Notes under the pieces: generated by a model
What the model was told of the DNA's origin: nothing
Databases searched by the model: none
The model's input: the letters and a program-made list of their open reading frames with translations, nothing else
Shown here: positions 1 to 11,357 of the stretch, piece by piece
Layout of the letters: the number at the start of each line of letters is the position of its first letter
Position numbering within the stretch: position 1 is the first letter of the stretch
Position numbers and translations under genes: made by a program
Assembly (NCBI GenBank): GCA_021904315.1
Contig: CM038919.1
Location: 19,399,666 to 19,463,665, forward strand
Source: Sphagnum magellanicum
Taxonomy: Eukaryota > Streptophyta > Sphagnopsida > Sphagnales > Sphagnaceae
Length of the DNA stretch: 64,000 nt
Reading direction: 5' to 3'

Positions 1-1578
1 AGGCCACAATCAAATCGGTGATGTCAAAAACGACTTGAATAAAATGACTAAGGTGGTTTGTTTTACTAGTGAATAATAGGGGTACGTTTTGGTCAAAATT
101 TTCAATTGGAAAAGTCATGATTTGTAGTAGTGATGGATGTAATGTTTTGCAACCATTGTTGTGAGTATCCACACTAACCAATCAATGCATCGACCTTGAA
201 GCCCTTTTGTCTCCAAGGACAATTAACATTTCAATGCCTCATGGTAAGATTCAATGGATGCCTGTGTGTTTTGGTTTGAATGCAACACTTGTAGAATTTG
301 CACCATCTACAACTCTATGGCAACATGGTTGCATGTACATAAAAAATAAAATGGTGGAGTGAAAATAAAGCCCACCACAATGCTCATAATTCTTGTGGAG
401 CATTATTAATGATGAAACATGCAGGTTTTCACCCAAGCATCTTCCTTTGAAGCTTTGCTTTCAAAGGACTTAACCACTCCACTAAATCATTGCATGTTTA
501 ATGACTTGTAATGATCCGTGTGACCAACATTTTGGTGTGTTGTGCATCAAACCCCATTAATGTGAACAAATGGAATTTCACATCATTGGTGCCAGATGTG
601 ACATCCATTGAGATTGCCCCATGATCACCTAATGAAACCATGGATTACAATTGTGTCGAAATTTGGATCCCTATTATGAATGGGACTTTAATTCCATTAA
701 TTTCACATGCATCTTGGAAATAAAACACATCATCTAGATGATTAAATGCCCATGTGTGCATGAAAGTGGCCAGGTTTGTATGTAAACATTAACTCCCTTT
801 CTTATGTTTGTGATCCTAGTACATAATGTCTTGTTGCCTAATGAAATCATCCTTCATCATGGTTCTTCCCATATTGATTTTATCCCACCATATTTCTTTA
901 TGCTTGTCATATATTTGTTTAACGATGTAATCTAACCCCAATAGAATCCAAATGTGGTCGTTGAGAGCTTGTGACATTCGCAGAAAAAAAAAATGATGGT
1001 CATGTAATGAAATCAAAGTCATGTTTGCCATGTGTGGGCTCCCCATTTTTTCCATTTGTGTGGTCAATCGTAGAAAATTATTTTTGCCACCTGAAGTTTT
1101 ATGTATAATTACTTAATTGAAAATTGAATTAAACAACTTTATTTAATGGATTGATTATTGCTTGGGTATCCACAGTTGTCTTCCAATCCATACTCACATG
1201 TATACCTACAAAATGTGCCATCAATTTCAATACTTAGGGTTGTGTACAATGACATTAAAAAATCAATTATATAACAAGAATGAATAATAAAACACCATAC
1301 CAAATGTGGCCAAGGTGGTTTTGGATTTTTAGCATCTTAATGTCCCCTTGTGGAGGTATTTGTTTATAAATGTTCCATTCCATTGTAAAATCTTCATGGC
1401 TATGTTCACCATCTAAAAACTTTGAAATTTGTGCATGTGGGATATATGCACAATTAACTTTGATTATATGTGGCCCTCCATGTCGAACGTCTTTTGTCCA
1501 CACTCAATTTATGTTATTGAATGGGGACCTTTCCAAGTTTTGGATTTCAATAGATTGAGATTTTGGAGCACAACCCAT
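1..1578 (-). pseudogene. Mutator-like (MULE) transposase relic, copy A
   Basis: Read on the minus strand, this is a decayed MULE-type transposase of the large plant family with a MULE DDE domain. A possible start ATG lies at 1,576-1,578. The N-terminal stretch at 1,267-1,503 includes AYIPHAQISKFLDGE and IPPQGDIKMLKIQNHL. The piece at 816-1,067 includes YDKHKEIWWDKINMGR. Around 540-640 comes the start of the catalytic core, GAISMDVTSGTNDVKFHLFTL, whose DVT aspartate fits the first DDE position. It continues as LVEWLSPLKAKL and a degraded INNAPQEL. Several stops and frame changes break it, and it runs off the window. The assignment rests on remembered family motifs. Confidence 0.72.
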
Positions 1579-3104
1579 GGTTGAAACTAAATGTGTGTGA
1601 CATGTAAGAAAAACATCAATTTGATGTAAATATGCAAAGACATGTACTTGTAATACCATCAACTACATATTAATTGAAATCATTAACTTGATTGTATATA
1701 CACAATTACTTTGGATGAAAGATCGTAAAACCTAAGTATAGGTTCAAGGTGATACAATTTAAAATTCAAATGGTAAAAAATAATGGCAAAAGTTGTGTAA
1801 CCCTTGCCTTCAAAGTTGAATTATCTTCATTATCCTCCGAAAGCCAAAAAAAAACTTGAATTCATTTTTTATGTGTATTGGAAAAAACCTTACATCCAAC
1901 TAAGATGTTCTAAACAATATAGGCCATGGATGCATAATTTTAATCTACAAAGTAAACAATTTCATTAAAATGCTTTAAAAACCATAATCTTAATTTTGAT
2001 GAGAAAGATTTGCATTCACCCTAAATAAAATGAACATGACAACCAATGGAACCTTAACCCTCATCTAAAACTAAAACAATTCTTACAAATGCCCAAAAGA
2101 ACCATAAACCTAATTTTGACAAGAAAAACTTGCATCCACTTTACAACTTAATCACTACATAACCATAAATCTAAAACTAAGCAACCATATGCAAAATGAA
2201 CCCTAAATTGTTGTGCTCAAACCACTTATGCAACAAAATTCTCTACAATGACCTTAATTTAAATTTTAAAAATGAATTTGTTGCATAAATTTAATGACAA
2301 AATTTAACAAGTTTTTACAACTAAATCTTATATGTAATTTTGGGTATTTTGGATTTGCAAAAACCCCTAAATTTAGTGAAGACTATAAGTATTCAATACA
2401 TGGTTGCAAAAGAGATAACAAACAATCTTATAAAAGTACTAAAAAAAATTATAACCTAAATCTAATTTGGGGGGGGGGAAGCCTAAACCATTAATAAAAT
2501 GTAAATAAAACAAATGGGAAAGTTTTCATCATTCATACCTTTGCCATGAAGCCAACTTGAGTCTCCTTTCCTCTAGTAGATGAAAGAGAACAAAATAATG
2601 GAAGCTCCTTCTATATATATGAACAAAATATAATTTGCTAGCAAAAAAGTTACCTTAAACCTTAAACCCAATGTCCCCCTTGTTTATTTGAAGCATATAA
2701 TATTAAATAGTTCATTTGTACTTTATGTTTTTAATGTAGATCACAAAAAATGAAAAGTGGGAAAAACATTCTTAATGGTTAAAAAACCATCAATGGATGA
2801 ACAATACCTACATATTTATTTACCAAAAGAATTATACTCACATTCAAAAATAATATTACTTTCTATATATATAGATATTGCAAATGCGTCATCTTCAGAG
2901 CGAGGAATTTATCGATGAAAGTAATTTAATATTAACATGTCTTGGGTTGAGAATTTAATATTGCATTTGACGGGTTTTGTGCTAAACCCTGAACATAATT
3001 TGAAACAAAATTTGAAGACTTTGCAATACCTGCATACTCAAATTGGCCATGTATCAATTCACCCTTTAAGGTTTAAATCATGTTAATAATGACCTTCAAT
3101 CTTC
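1579..3104. other. AT-rich stretch with no recognised gene
   Basis: No convincing gene. The part up to about 1,781 is shared with copy B. A two-copy degenerate tandem repeat of about 120 bp is visible (near 1,980 and 2,100, both containing AACCATAA and a variant of TTGCATTCACC). A run of nine G lies near 2,470. The last 200 bases before 3,105 are the presumed upstream region of the following ORF. They show no clear TATA box in the expected place. Confidence 0.5.
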
Positions 3105-4382
3105 ATGCGTGTGAAGTGTCAGATTGACATCTTGATGCGCTCCAGCAAGGATAGCTTGGAGACTTGGACTCTGGTGGAAGATTGTGTGCTGATTCCCATC
3201 AGAGAGTTTTGTGCATCACCCACAAAAGGATGTCAGGGTGTGGTGCTTGTGGAAGGCATTCTTCGACCCCAAGCTGTGAAGGAGCCATGGGTGTACAATG
3301 AGAGAAGGGAACAGTGTGTGGGGACTGAGATTCTCAAGCTCAAGGTGCTGGCAACAGGAAACATGGAATATGAACATGAATGGAAGAAACCTCTGTCAGG
3401 GTCTCTGCGAAGCTCCTCTGGCTCTGCCGCTGACAAGGCCCAAGATTTGATAGGAGAGGAAAATTGGGAGGATGTGTTGAATCGATGCCTGTACATTCTT
3501 GAGAAGCTTGATGATGAGTTGCAACTGGATGTTCCTGTCAGTGGGATGCAAAATGGTGGAACAGGACATCCTCTTCGAATACCTCGCACTGTTTCTCTTC
3601 TCGCACGTCCTCAGGAGATGGCAGGTCATCTCATCCGAACAAGGCTCTCCAACAGGGTTGGAGAGATTCAGAACCTGCAGCAAAAGCTCCTGCCGGGGCT
3701 CTCCAAGCACCTGGACAAGGTGATCCAGTTCCCACCTCTGCTGGAAGATCACATGATCCCTCGTCTTGTGTACTTGACAAGTGAGGGATCAGTGAAGGGT
3801 GGTGAGAGACTAGTCACCAGGCTACCAGTGGGTGCAACTTCAAGACAGATGCACCTCATGTGTGAGCACCACGATGAAATTCACAAGCTTGACAACCAGC
3901 TTGGGAGCACCATGAGGTTTGATGACAAGACACTGAAGAGTGTGCGACCACTTCTGGTATGGAGATTGCAGGTCATCACCATGTTGATGAAGATTGGTGA
4001 GCAAGCAGCTGGTGGATTTAGTAACATGGTGTCAGAGCTGGAGAGAGCCATGCTGATGGGAATTATTATTGCAGGAGCTCCAGAGCATCAAGATGGAAAG
4101 ACCGGTAGTGAAGCTGGTGCTGCAACAAAGATGGAGTTTTCAGCTAACCTACTGATGGACTTGACTTTGACAAAGGTGCCCATTACAGCTGATGAGAAGA
4201 CAGTAGCTGAGCAATGGCTGCTCCATTTCTTGAAGGGGAAGAACATCTCAACACTTTTTGGATTGTACAAGGTTGAGTATGTTGATGATGGCAAGACAAC
4301 CAAACATGTTGCATGGGTGTGCGAGAAGCACATGAACTATGGTTTGCGCCTTGGCACCATGCAACTGTTGCCTGTAGGATGA
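3105..4382 (+). CDS. Intronless 425-codon ORF, possibly C-terminal part of a ROCO/TORNADO1-like or NLR-like protein
   Basis: One uninterrupted ORF that is visibly richer in G and C than the DNA around it and shows normal plant coding character. The product is soluble, with no signal peptide or membrane segment. The first 100 residues include LVEDCVLIPIREFC and VLVEGILRPQ. Residues about 180-215 (IRTRLSNRVGEIQNLQQKLL) look helical. Residues 215-320 (HMIPRLVYLTSEG, then MHLMCEHHDEIHKLDNQLG) recall the C-terminal region of plant ROCO/TORNADO1-like proteins or conifer NLR-like relatives. That is from memory and is uncertain. If right, the leucine-rich and GTPase parts are missing, so this would be a 5'-truncated copy or a retrocopy. 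It lies in the block absent from copy B. Whether it is expressed is unknown. Confidence 0.45.
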   Translation: MRVKCQIDILMRSSKDSLETWTLVEDCVLIPIREFCASPTKGCQGVVLVEGILRPQAVKEPWVYNERREQCVGTEILKLKVLATGNMEYEHEWKKPLSGSLRSSSGSAADKAQDLIGEENWEDVLNRCLYILEKLDDELQLDVPVSGMQNGGTGHPLRIPRTVSLLARPQEMAGHLIRTRLSNRVGEIQNLQQKLLPGLSKHLDKVIQFPPLLEDHMIPRLVYLTSEGSVKGGERLVTRLPVGATSRQMHLMCEHHDEIHKLDNQLGSTMRFDDKTLKSVRPLLVWRLQVITMLMKIGEQAAGGFSNMVSELERAMLMGIIIAGAPEHQDGKTGSEAGAATKMEFSANLLMDLTLTKVPITADEKTVAEQWLLHFLKGKNISTLFGLYKVEYVDDGKTTKHVAWVCEKHMNYGLRLGTMQLLPVG

Positions 4383-4541
4383 TGATTATGAGCAAGAAGA
4401 CCAAAATGATGAAGAGGAACAATTACTACAACAACATCCTTGCAGCTTGGCACCATGCAGCAGTTGCCTGTAGGATGATGATGAGGAAGAAGAAGAAGAA
4501 GAAGAAGATCATGAGGATGATGATAGTCCTTCATGCTTTGA
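4350..4541 (+). repeat. 96-bp tandem duplication across the ORF stop
   Basis: A segment beginning CTTGGCACCATGCA at 4,350 recurs at 4,446, including GTTGCCTGTAGGATGATGAT. The unit period is 96 bp. The two units then diverge into GAA/GAT-rich simple sequence (about 4,480-4,530). The stop codon of the preceding ORF lies inside the first unit, so the duplication arose at its 3' end. Confidence 0.7.
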
Positions 4542-4766
4542 AAAGCTTCATTTTCTTTGAGGTGCGCAATTTGTGTTTTTATTTAGGTTGCATAATTCAT
4601 GTCATGTGTGATTGAAGCTAAGTTGCTGATTATTGCAAGCACAAGAGTTTTTTTTTCCACTGGGAGTGAAAATTACCTCCCAATCTTTAAGCTGTTTGTT
4701 GGATGACGTTGCTCCTGCTGCTGCCATCTATAGAGTTTTTTTCTCCCTCTTTCTCTTTGTTTGCAG

Positions 4767-4921
4767 CTATGGAAGTTTTTACATCAGCGATTTCCAGGGA
4801 TGTGGGTGGTGTTGGGGGTGGGATTGTGTATTCTCTGATAAATTCTTATCAGCACTTTGCTTATTTAGTAGGATTCAATCCTTTTGCAGAAAACAAAGAT
4901 GTTGAGAATATAAAGTTCTAG
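4767..4921 (+). other. Possible 5' exon after a strong splice acceptor
   Basis: A long pyrimidine tract ending in TTTGTTTGCAG (4,756-4,766) is followed at once by an ATG (4,769). An open stretch of about 50 codons with a hydrophobic start follows, MEVFTSAISRDVGGVGGG, ending at 4,921. It is reminiscent of the N-terminus of plant coiled-coil NLR proteins. No continuation was found downstream. It may be an exon fragment related to the ORF at 3,105, or chance. Confidence 0.2.
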
Positions 4922-6945
4922 TAGCCATACATAGATCAAATATCAATAACATTATTGCCATTCCAAAGCTCCAGGATTTGAGCATAATAATCTCTACATT
5001 GTCTTCTTAATTGATTCTTGTGCTATCTTATTTGATGTACCCTAGTGGACAAAAACTGTTGCATTCACGGTCATTGTGACACTCATGCTCAAAAGCCTCA
5101 TAGTGTGCTTGTATCATCATGCATTTGAATTTCCACCACCAAATCATGTGCACAATAATGTGTTTATCTTTAGAGTGATCTCGAGAGATTGGGAAAGATG
5201 GTTATAAATTGGTTGAATATTAAATTGGTTATAGACCTCCACCTTCTTTATTATTATTCTGACCTCCTTCTCATGCAAATGAAGGCAAAACATCTTAAGA
5301 TTAAAAATTTTAAATTAATGTAACTAATATAATACATTCCATAAAAAAAATTTAAAATTATTAAGTTGATAAACCTCCATCTCCTTTACCATTATTTTAC
5401 CACTTTTTGACATTTTCAAAGTGAAGCTTAAAATTTTGATTTAAAAAATAATTTAAATATTATGATACATTCCACAAATTTTTTTCCTTGGTCTTGGAGT
5501 TGTAGTAATTATTATGAATTTTTTTCTCATAGCAAAATACTACTTCATACGCATGTTCTCAAGTTTATGGAAGTTTTATTCCATAATTCAAGTCTTAAGG
5601 TTTTCCAAACAAAATGAGCATCGACTTTTTCAAATCTATAATAAAGGTGACAGCATATACCTATTCAATTATTGAACATTTTAAAAACAAGGGGGTTCAC
5701 TTTTTGCATCATAGTCATGATTTTCTTAAAATGTCTGTGACGACAAATAATATATAACATAACATTGATCAGGACTTGGTCTTAAATTAATAAGTTCAAT
5801 ATGAAGACATATATAATTTTTTTTTGATACAAGTACACCCATTCTCAATAATAAAGTTTTGAAGTTCAAAAACACGCATGGGTAATCTACCTAGAATTTT
5901 TTAAAATGAAATATTGGTATTGAATTTCACTAAAAATAATTTATAGTGATTAATTGTGTGAAATAACAAACTCAATGTATATGGAAAGCATTCCCTTAAA
6001 AACTTTAGCCAAAGTATGGACTTTTAATTAGTCAAATTGAACATTGTTTTCAAAAGTACATTTTTATTGTGATGTTTTTGTTTTTAAATTTTATCTTTTC
6101 TAAAAAGCATGTATATTTAGATCTTTAAGTGAGATCTTGTTCACATATGGACATTATTAATTCACTAAACATCAAATAATCCCCACTTAACAAACATGAT
6201 ACCATAATAGACTATTGGAAAAGGCTTCCTTCTAGGTTCCCAGTAAAGCTATGACAAAATGAGTAGAAATAAATAAAACATGAGCTCTATTTGGAGGAAT
6301 AAAAGTAAACAAATTTTCTAGCACTGTTACAATGCTATTGGCACAACTCTATAGCCACCATAGTAATCAACCTAAATTTGACTAAGGTAAATCAGGGACA
6401 AAAATTTAAAAAACCAAGGGCTTTACTTAGAATAGGCTACAATAACCTTATTGTTCATCCCTTGCAACTATCAATTTAACACTATGAAAATAAACATATA
6501 TGATCTGTTGTATCTACCAAGTGAATCATGGGCTATCTAGCATTTGACTATTGTATACACTGAGTAGTTCCTTTGGAACTATATTGAACTCTTCCCAAAG
6601 CTCCTATAACAAATTGGATCTAAAAGCATGTCCCATGCACAAATCTACAACCCTTTACATGAACAAACTAATTAATAGGTTTTCACTTAAATTAATAGCT
6701 CTAGAAACAAGAAGCAATCCATAAATCATTTGCCTAATTAATCACTTACATTTGAGGTTTGCCAGTCGAATTAAAAAACGCCTTGAAACTTGCATATAGT
6801 CAATTACTTCATTCCATCACATGTCCACAACAACAACATTGTGCCTTATCTAAAACACTTTTGAATAATCTTTATGTTGACATTGGAAATGTTTCTAACC
6901 TCAAAATTGCATAAGTATCAATTTCAAAGGTATGAACATGAACCA
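4922..6945. other. Gene-free AT-rich stretch
   Basis: No gene recognised. Short pieces near 5,230-5,450 loosely resemble sequence at 25,290-25,450, which lies beside the last exon of P450-A. They may be eroded 3' flank of a P450 copy, split from the exon relic at 7,092 by later insertion. Confidence 0.35.
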
Positions 6946-7091
6946 TTGAAATGAAATAGCACATTACAACATATAATGAATATAGGCAACATCAAAACTC
7001 AATGTAATCAACTCATACCTTATAGAACTCCCACAAATATTTCTAAGTAAATCAATAGTATTAACTATTTACCTTTTGGAAAACCTTTTGA

Positions 7092-7412
7092 TCATGTATC
7101 CTTACTAAATTTTTGATTAGTCTTTCTTATGGATTTCTTATGAAGCCCTTTCTGAAAGGTAGGAAATGGATTCATTATCATTTTTTCAAAAGGGTCAATC
7201 ATTGACCATTCACAATTCAGCACCAAATGGTGCAGGAATACAACCATTTTAGTGTGAGCAAACTCACTTCCAGGGCACATTCGAGGTCCACTTCCAAGTG
7301 GCAAATAAGTGAAAGGTTGGGGTCCTATTCCTTCAAAATGAGATGGATCAAACATTTCAAGACTTGGGAAAAATTGCAGTGACAAGTGTGAAACTGGACC
7401 ACTCCAAGCAAC
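7092..7412 (-). pseudogene. P450 last-exon relic (copy C)
   Basis: This minus-strand open stretch matches exon 6 of P450-A and P450-B. It keeps FDPSHFEGIGPQPFTYLP and PRMCPGSEFA with the heme-binding cysteine. The phenylalanine before the heme loop is leucine (LGSGPRMCPG), the PxRF arginine is histidine, and the C-terminus differs. At the acceptor it reads GCAAG where P450-A has GCAG. Homology continues into the intron to about 8,262 and stops, so exons 1-5 are missing. The flanking intron looks closer to P450-B than to P450-A. It is a dead remnant. Confidence 0.85.
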
Positions 7413-8262
7413 TTGCACAACATCCATGAATGGGGAAAGTTATTAATGCAATTAGGAAAGAAGAAATTCAATCCAACATTATGTTGATTTCTATTTGACA
7501 TTTAGATTAATGAAATTCAATTTGAAACGTCATAATATAAAAGTTCATAAAAAAATTTTAGTGTAGAGTCCAGACATTGTGTCCTATTTAGAATGTGGTT
7601 ATTGATCAAACATTTATGCACAGTCCAAGACCTTAAGAACTTTTGAAACTTTTAATCAAAATTATTTATAACATATTTTGCACCATTTTGTAAACCCTAC
7701 AATTGACAAAGAAACTAATTACAGCCTTTTAGAATGTGAAACATTTAACCTTTTGTATGCACTACTTCTTGAGCCTTGACCATTCTAAACATTATCTTCA
7801 TATCATTGGTTTGGACCAAAAGTGGCCTACAATATGTAAAGTTCACACAAGTATGTAAAATTGATTTGTAGCATTAATGTAAAGTTCAACATAAAACATA
7901 GTTTCCAATTGTGTTGTTAGGTTTAAAATGTGATTTGATATTTGGCTAGGTCAAAAATAAATTTTATGTGGTCAATTGGTATTTCTAAACTCACCCACAT
8001 GTGTTGGTTTGATGTGTAAATCATTGTTGGGCAATTACCTTGTTTGGGTGGGTACCACTAAAGGTTATAGTTTTAATTCATAAAAAGTGAATCAAAATTA
8101 GGTTTGATTTTTGGAACCGGTTTTAGATTCAAATGTTTTTAAAAAACATTTAAATTGAAAAACCAAACCAAAACCAAAATTCGAACCCTTATCTTTGAAA
8201 AAAAATTTAAATCAAGTGCTAATCGAAGGTTAATTATTATTCCCAATGCGGGTTCCTTACAA
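7413..8262 (-). other. Intron remnant of P450 copy C
   Basis: Non-coding sequence homologous to intron 5 of P450-A (25,941-27,142) and P450-B (about 60,122-60,965). Shared landmarks include CTTCTTGAGCCTTGACCAT and TTTGGACCAAAAGTGGCCT. Homology ends abruptly near 8,262, which marks the truncation point of this gene copy. Confidence 0.8.
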
Positions 8263-11200
8263 ATTTGACATTCCTTCATTCGAGTTTCAAGCTGCAAGCA
8301 TGAGTAGGTACAAAACAAGCTCCATCAAACAACATACAATTGGATTACTAGACCAAACATCAAAGTATGAATCTATCTTTATCAATAATGAGGAACCTCC
8401 CTACAAATTGTCTGCTTGAAAACATTCACAGAAAATTTAATTTCGGGGTGAAACACCATGTTAAAATGAGCACACACCCATTGGTTAGAACAATGAAATA
8501 AAATTTGGGTAGAGATAGAAACTTGTCAAAAGAACTTGAGAAAAAATGATGATGGACATGAACCTAAAAGTTACAGGAAGCAAGATTGAATTGAGTGGTT
8601 GACAGTTTGCTTACACTGTGTTTTGAAAATTTCTATGATAGACATACCCACGACAGAAGTACTCATATTCTTATAACAAAAAAAAGAGTAATCACCCTGG
8701 AAAGCTCAAAATCCACACCCCTGCACCTTCCCCCCCTCCCAACAGTCTTCCAAATTCTTGTAGCTATGTGTGTGTTTGTTCATCAAATACTTTGTGATGT
8801 GGGTACCAAGTATTTTGCCAATAATGGACATACTAAAGGGGGATGAACGTTTAAGCACCAAAGGAGAGGGTGGATCACTCAAAGAAAAAAAAGGGCCAAC
8901 TTTTAGGGGAAAACATTTACACAAGCCCCAAACAAAAGCAATGAAAATTGAGTTGTAGAAGAAAACTAAAACCAACAAAAGAGCTTTGAGAAAAGAGCAA
9001 AACGATTATGACACTTACCTACAACTTTGCTTCTATTGCTTTTGAAAACAAACAAACAAAATTTTCAAAACCGAAGAAATCCCATCTTCATTCTTTCCTA
9101 ACAAAAGCAATAAAAGATGGCCATGAAGGAGGAGGAGGCGGTCAAAGGGATCTCATCTGACAAACTTGAATTGTTGTCTTACGGTCTATGTAGGGCACAA
9201 CACTTGTGAGAAGTTCACTACCCACCATTTTAGTTGTGATAAAAACAGAATCACCAGGAGGAAAAAACACAGAAAAACAAACTTCTTCTCATTGCAATCT
9301 ACAAAACCTACAAATGAAAAAACCCAATTGTGAGATTTCAAAAGTTCAAAACTCAGGAGTGGCATAGATTCTGCAGACTTAGAAAATGTACCCTACCAAG
9401 ATGTTTACAAGTTTCACATCATGATGCACTATTATTTCCTTGTGAAGATACTATAATGCCTTTGCAAAATTTCCTCTAATAAACTCCAACAAAATCAGTA
9501 AAATCATGTCTGATTAAAGAGCTTGACATGGTGTTGGAACTCTCTTGATGAGCAATATAAGAAAATGGTGTCCTAGAAACAAATGTGTCACACACAAAAG
9601 TTTTTACAATAATCCTTTTTGTAGCGATCTGTAGAGACAAATGGAAATTTTAGGTTAGAAACACACCCAAGCTGTATAGCAACAATGGTCAGAATTTGTT
9701 GGAGAGTTGGTATAGTGTGCCTAATTTAGGAGCTTAACATGGCACTGAGAAACTCTTGATGAGGGTTATTAAAAATTGGTGGGTTTATTACAAACATGTT
9801 GAACACAGAAAAGCATAATGAGAATTCTTTCTATAGTAATATGATAATAGTTTCCTCTTGTTTCCCTCCATCACTGGTTTCTTCTCAACCTTGGTCTTCA
9901 CGGGCTTCTTTTCAATTGGATATTTCCTCCTTTCTGCTCTCCTTCAATTGCTTTGGATGCCATTGCCTCTGCTATATCTGATGTCCTACAAACTCAAATA
10001 GATGTAATTTGTAATTCTTTCTATGGAAGGTTTCAAAGCATATTTTTGAAAGGTTTTCCACATATTTTCACTAGACTCATATCCTCAAGTCAAATTTTGT
10101 AAGATTGCATTAAATACGATGGGATTATGTTTGAAATTAATTGCATGTTGATTAACATTGGATTTTTTTCTTTTCATTTCCACATTTAATATTAGTTTTT
10201 TTCAATTGTGTGCTCCTTGTTTCCATTCCAAGTGATTGGGTGTTACTTCTCCCATTCTTTGAAGAATCAGATAGTTGTTTTTATGGGTTAATTCTTGTAC
10301 CTTCCCTAGCAAGAGGTGTATAATCATCTATTGCTTTCAGGAAATACCATCTTTATATTGTTTCATTTTATGTATTCAAGGTCTTTCTTTTCAATTACAC
10401 TTTTTTATTTTTAAAACTTCACTTTTGAACAATGAAAATAATTATAATTTCTTTACATAAACAAAGGGCTCAAAATTAGTGATGGATGAATATCATGTTT
10501 TTTAAATATCAATTCAGATAAATGAAAAGTTACAAGGGAATTTTGCAACAGTAACTACAGCAAATACTTTTGCAGTAGGTGCTGCAATAGCAACTACAAC
10601 CAAAGCTACACAAAAAAAATCACACAAACTCCTCAAAAAGCAACTCCTTGACGGGTTTTCTATTCTACGAACATTTTGTGGAACAATTCATTAAATAAAT
10701 ATTTTTTATATAAGTTAACCATTTAACATATATAAAATATTTTATTTTTATTTTGTTAATTTTGTATTAAATTGATAGTTGAAACATTTATCTAATTCCT
10801 ACCCAATGAGATAGTAACAAAACTTATATTTTAAAAAATTATCCGTCTTACAACTTTGATAAATGGAAGATATCACACTTGGGGAAAAACAATAGACAAT
10901 GAAATATTCATTATGAGAATGCTCAACAAATCATGGAAAAGAATAATAGGTAACACAATTGAATGGTCAGCATTCTACCTAACAAATATAAAACATCAAA
11001 AATATCAATGGAATAAAATAACATATAGTGAAATTTGCACAATTTTATCTTTTGAAAAAAAATTCAAATAGTAAATCTAGTGAACATTCAAAATTCAAAA
11101 TTCAACCTAATATATTATTCAAGAAAATATTTATTACAATAAAATTATCATCTCCACAAAATCATTTAGTCATTGTCATTGGTTGTGTGAAGTAATGTGG

Positions 11201-11357
11201 AACCCAAGTGCATTTTGTATGGAATCCCATGATCTTGGAGGAAGAAATCAAATAGGTATGAGGAATTTGATTTTGAATGATTCAATATCATGGTGAAACC
11301 ATCTACATATTTCTCTATTGTAGCAAGAATGTTGATCATAATTTAATCCGTTGGATA
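8263..11357. other. Stretch with no recognised gene
   Basis: Part of the block absent from copy B. A degenerate two-copy repeat about 210 bp apart is visible (near 9,520 and 9,730, sharing AGCTT.ACATGG and CTCTTGATGAG). A segment near 11,211-11,275 (GCATTTTGTATGGAAT, then GATCTTGGAGGA) recurs at 32,885-32,950. Short ORFs here have no coding character. Confidence 0.4.

Noticed and set aside
1370-1558. 62-codon plus-strand ORF identical in both duplicons
   Set aside because: It is antisense to the MULE N-terminal segment; its conservation is that of the duplication.
3233-3752. Two overlapping 118-codon minus-strand ORFs
   Set aside because: Both lie opposite or out of frame with the 425-codon ORF, which has the better coding character.
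8595-8978. Cluster of 60-90 codon ORFs on both strands
   Set aside because: No shared domain, no conservation to test, ordinary AT-rich composition; chance frames.
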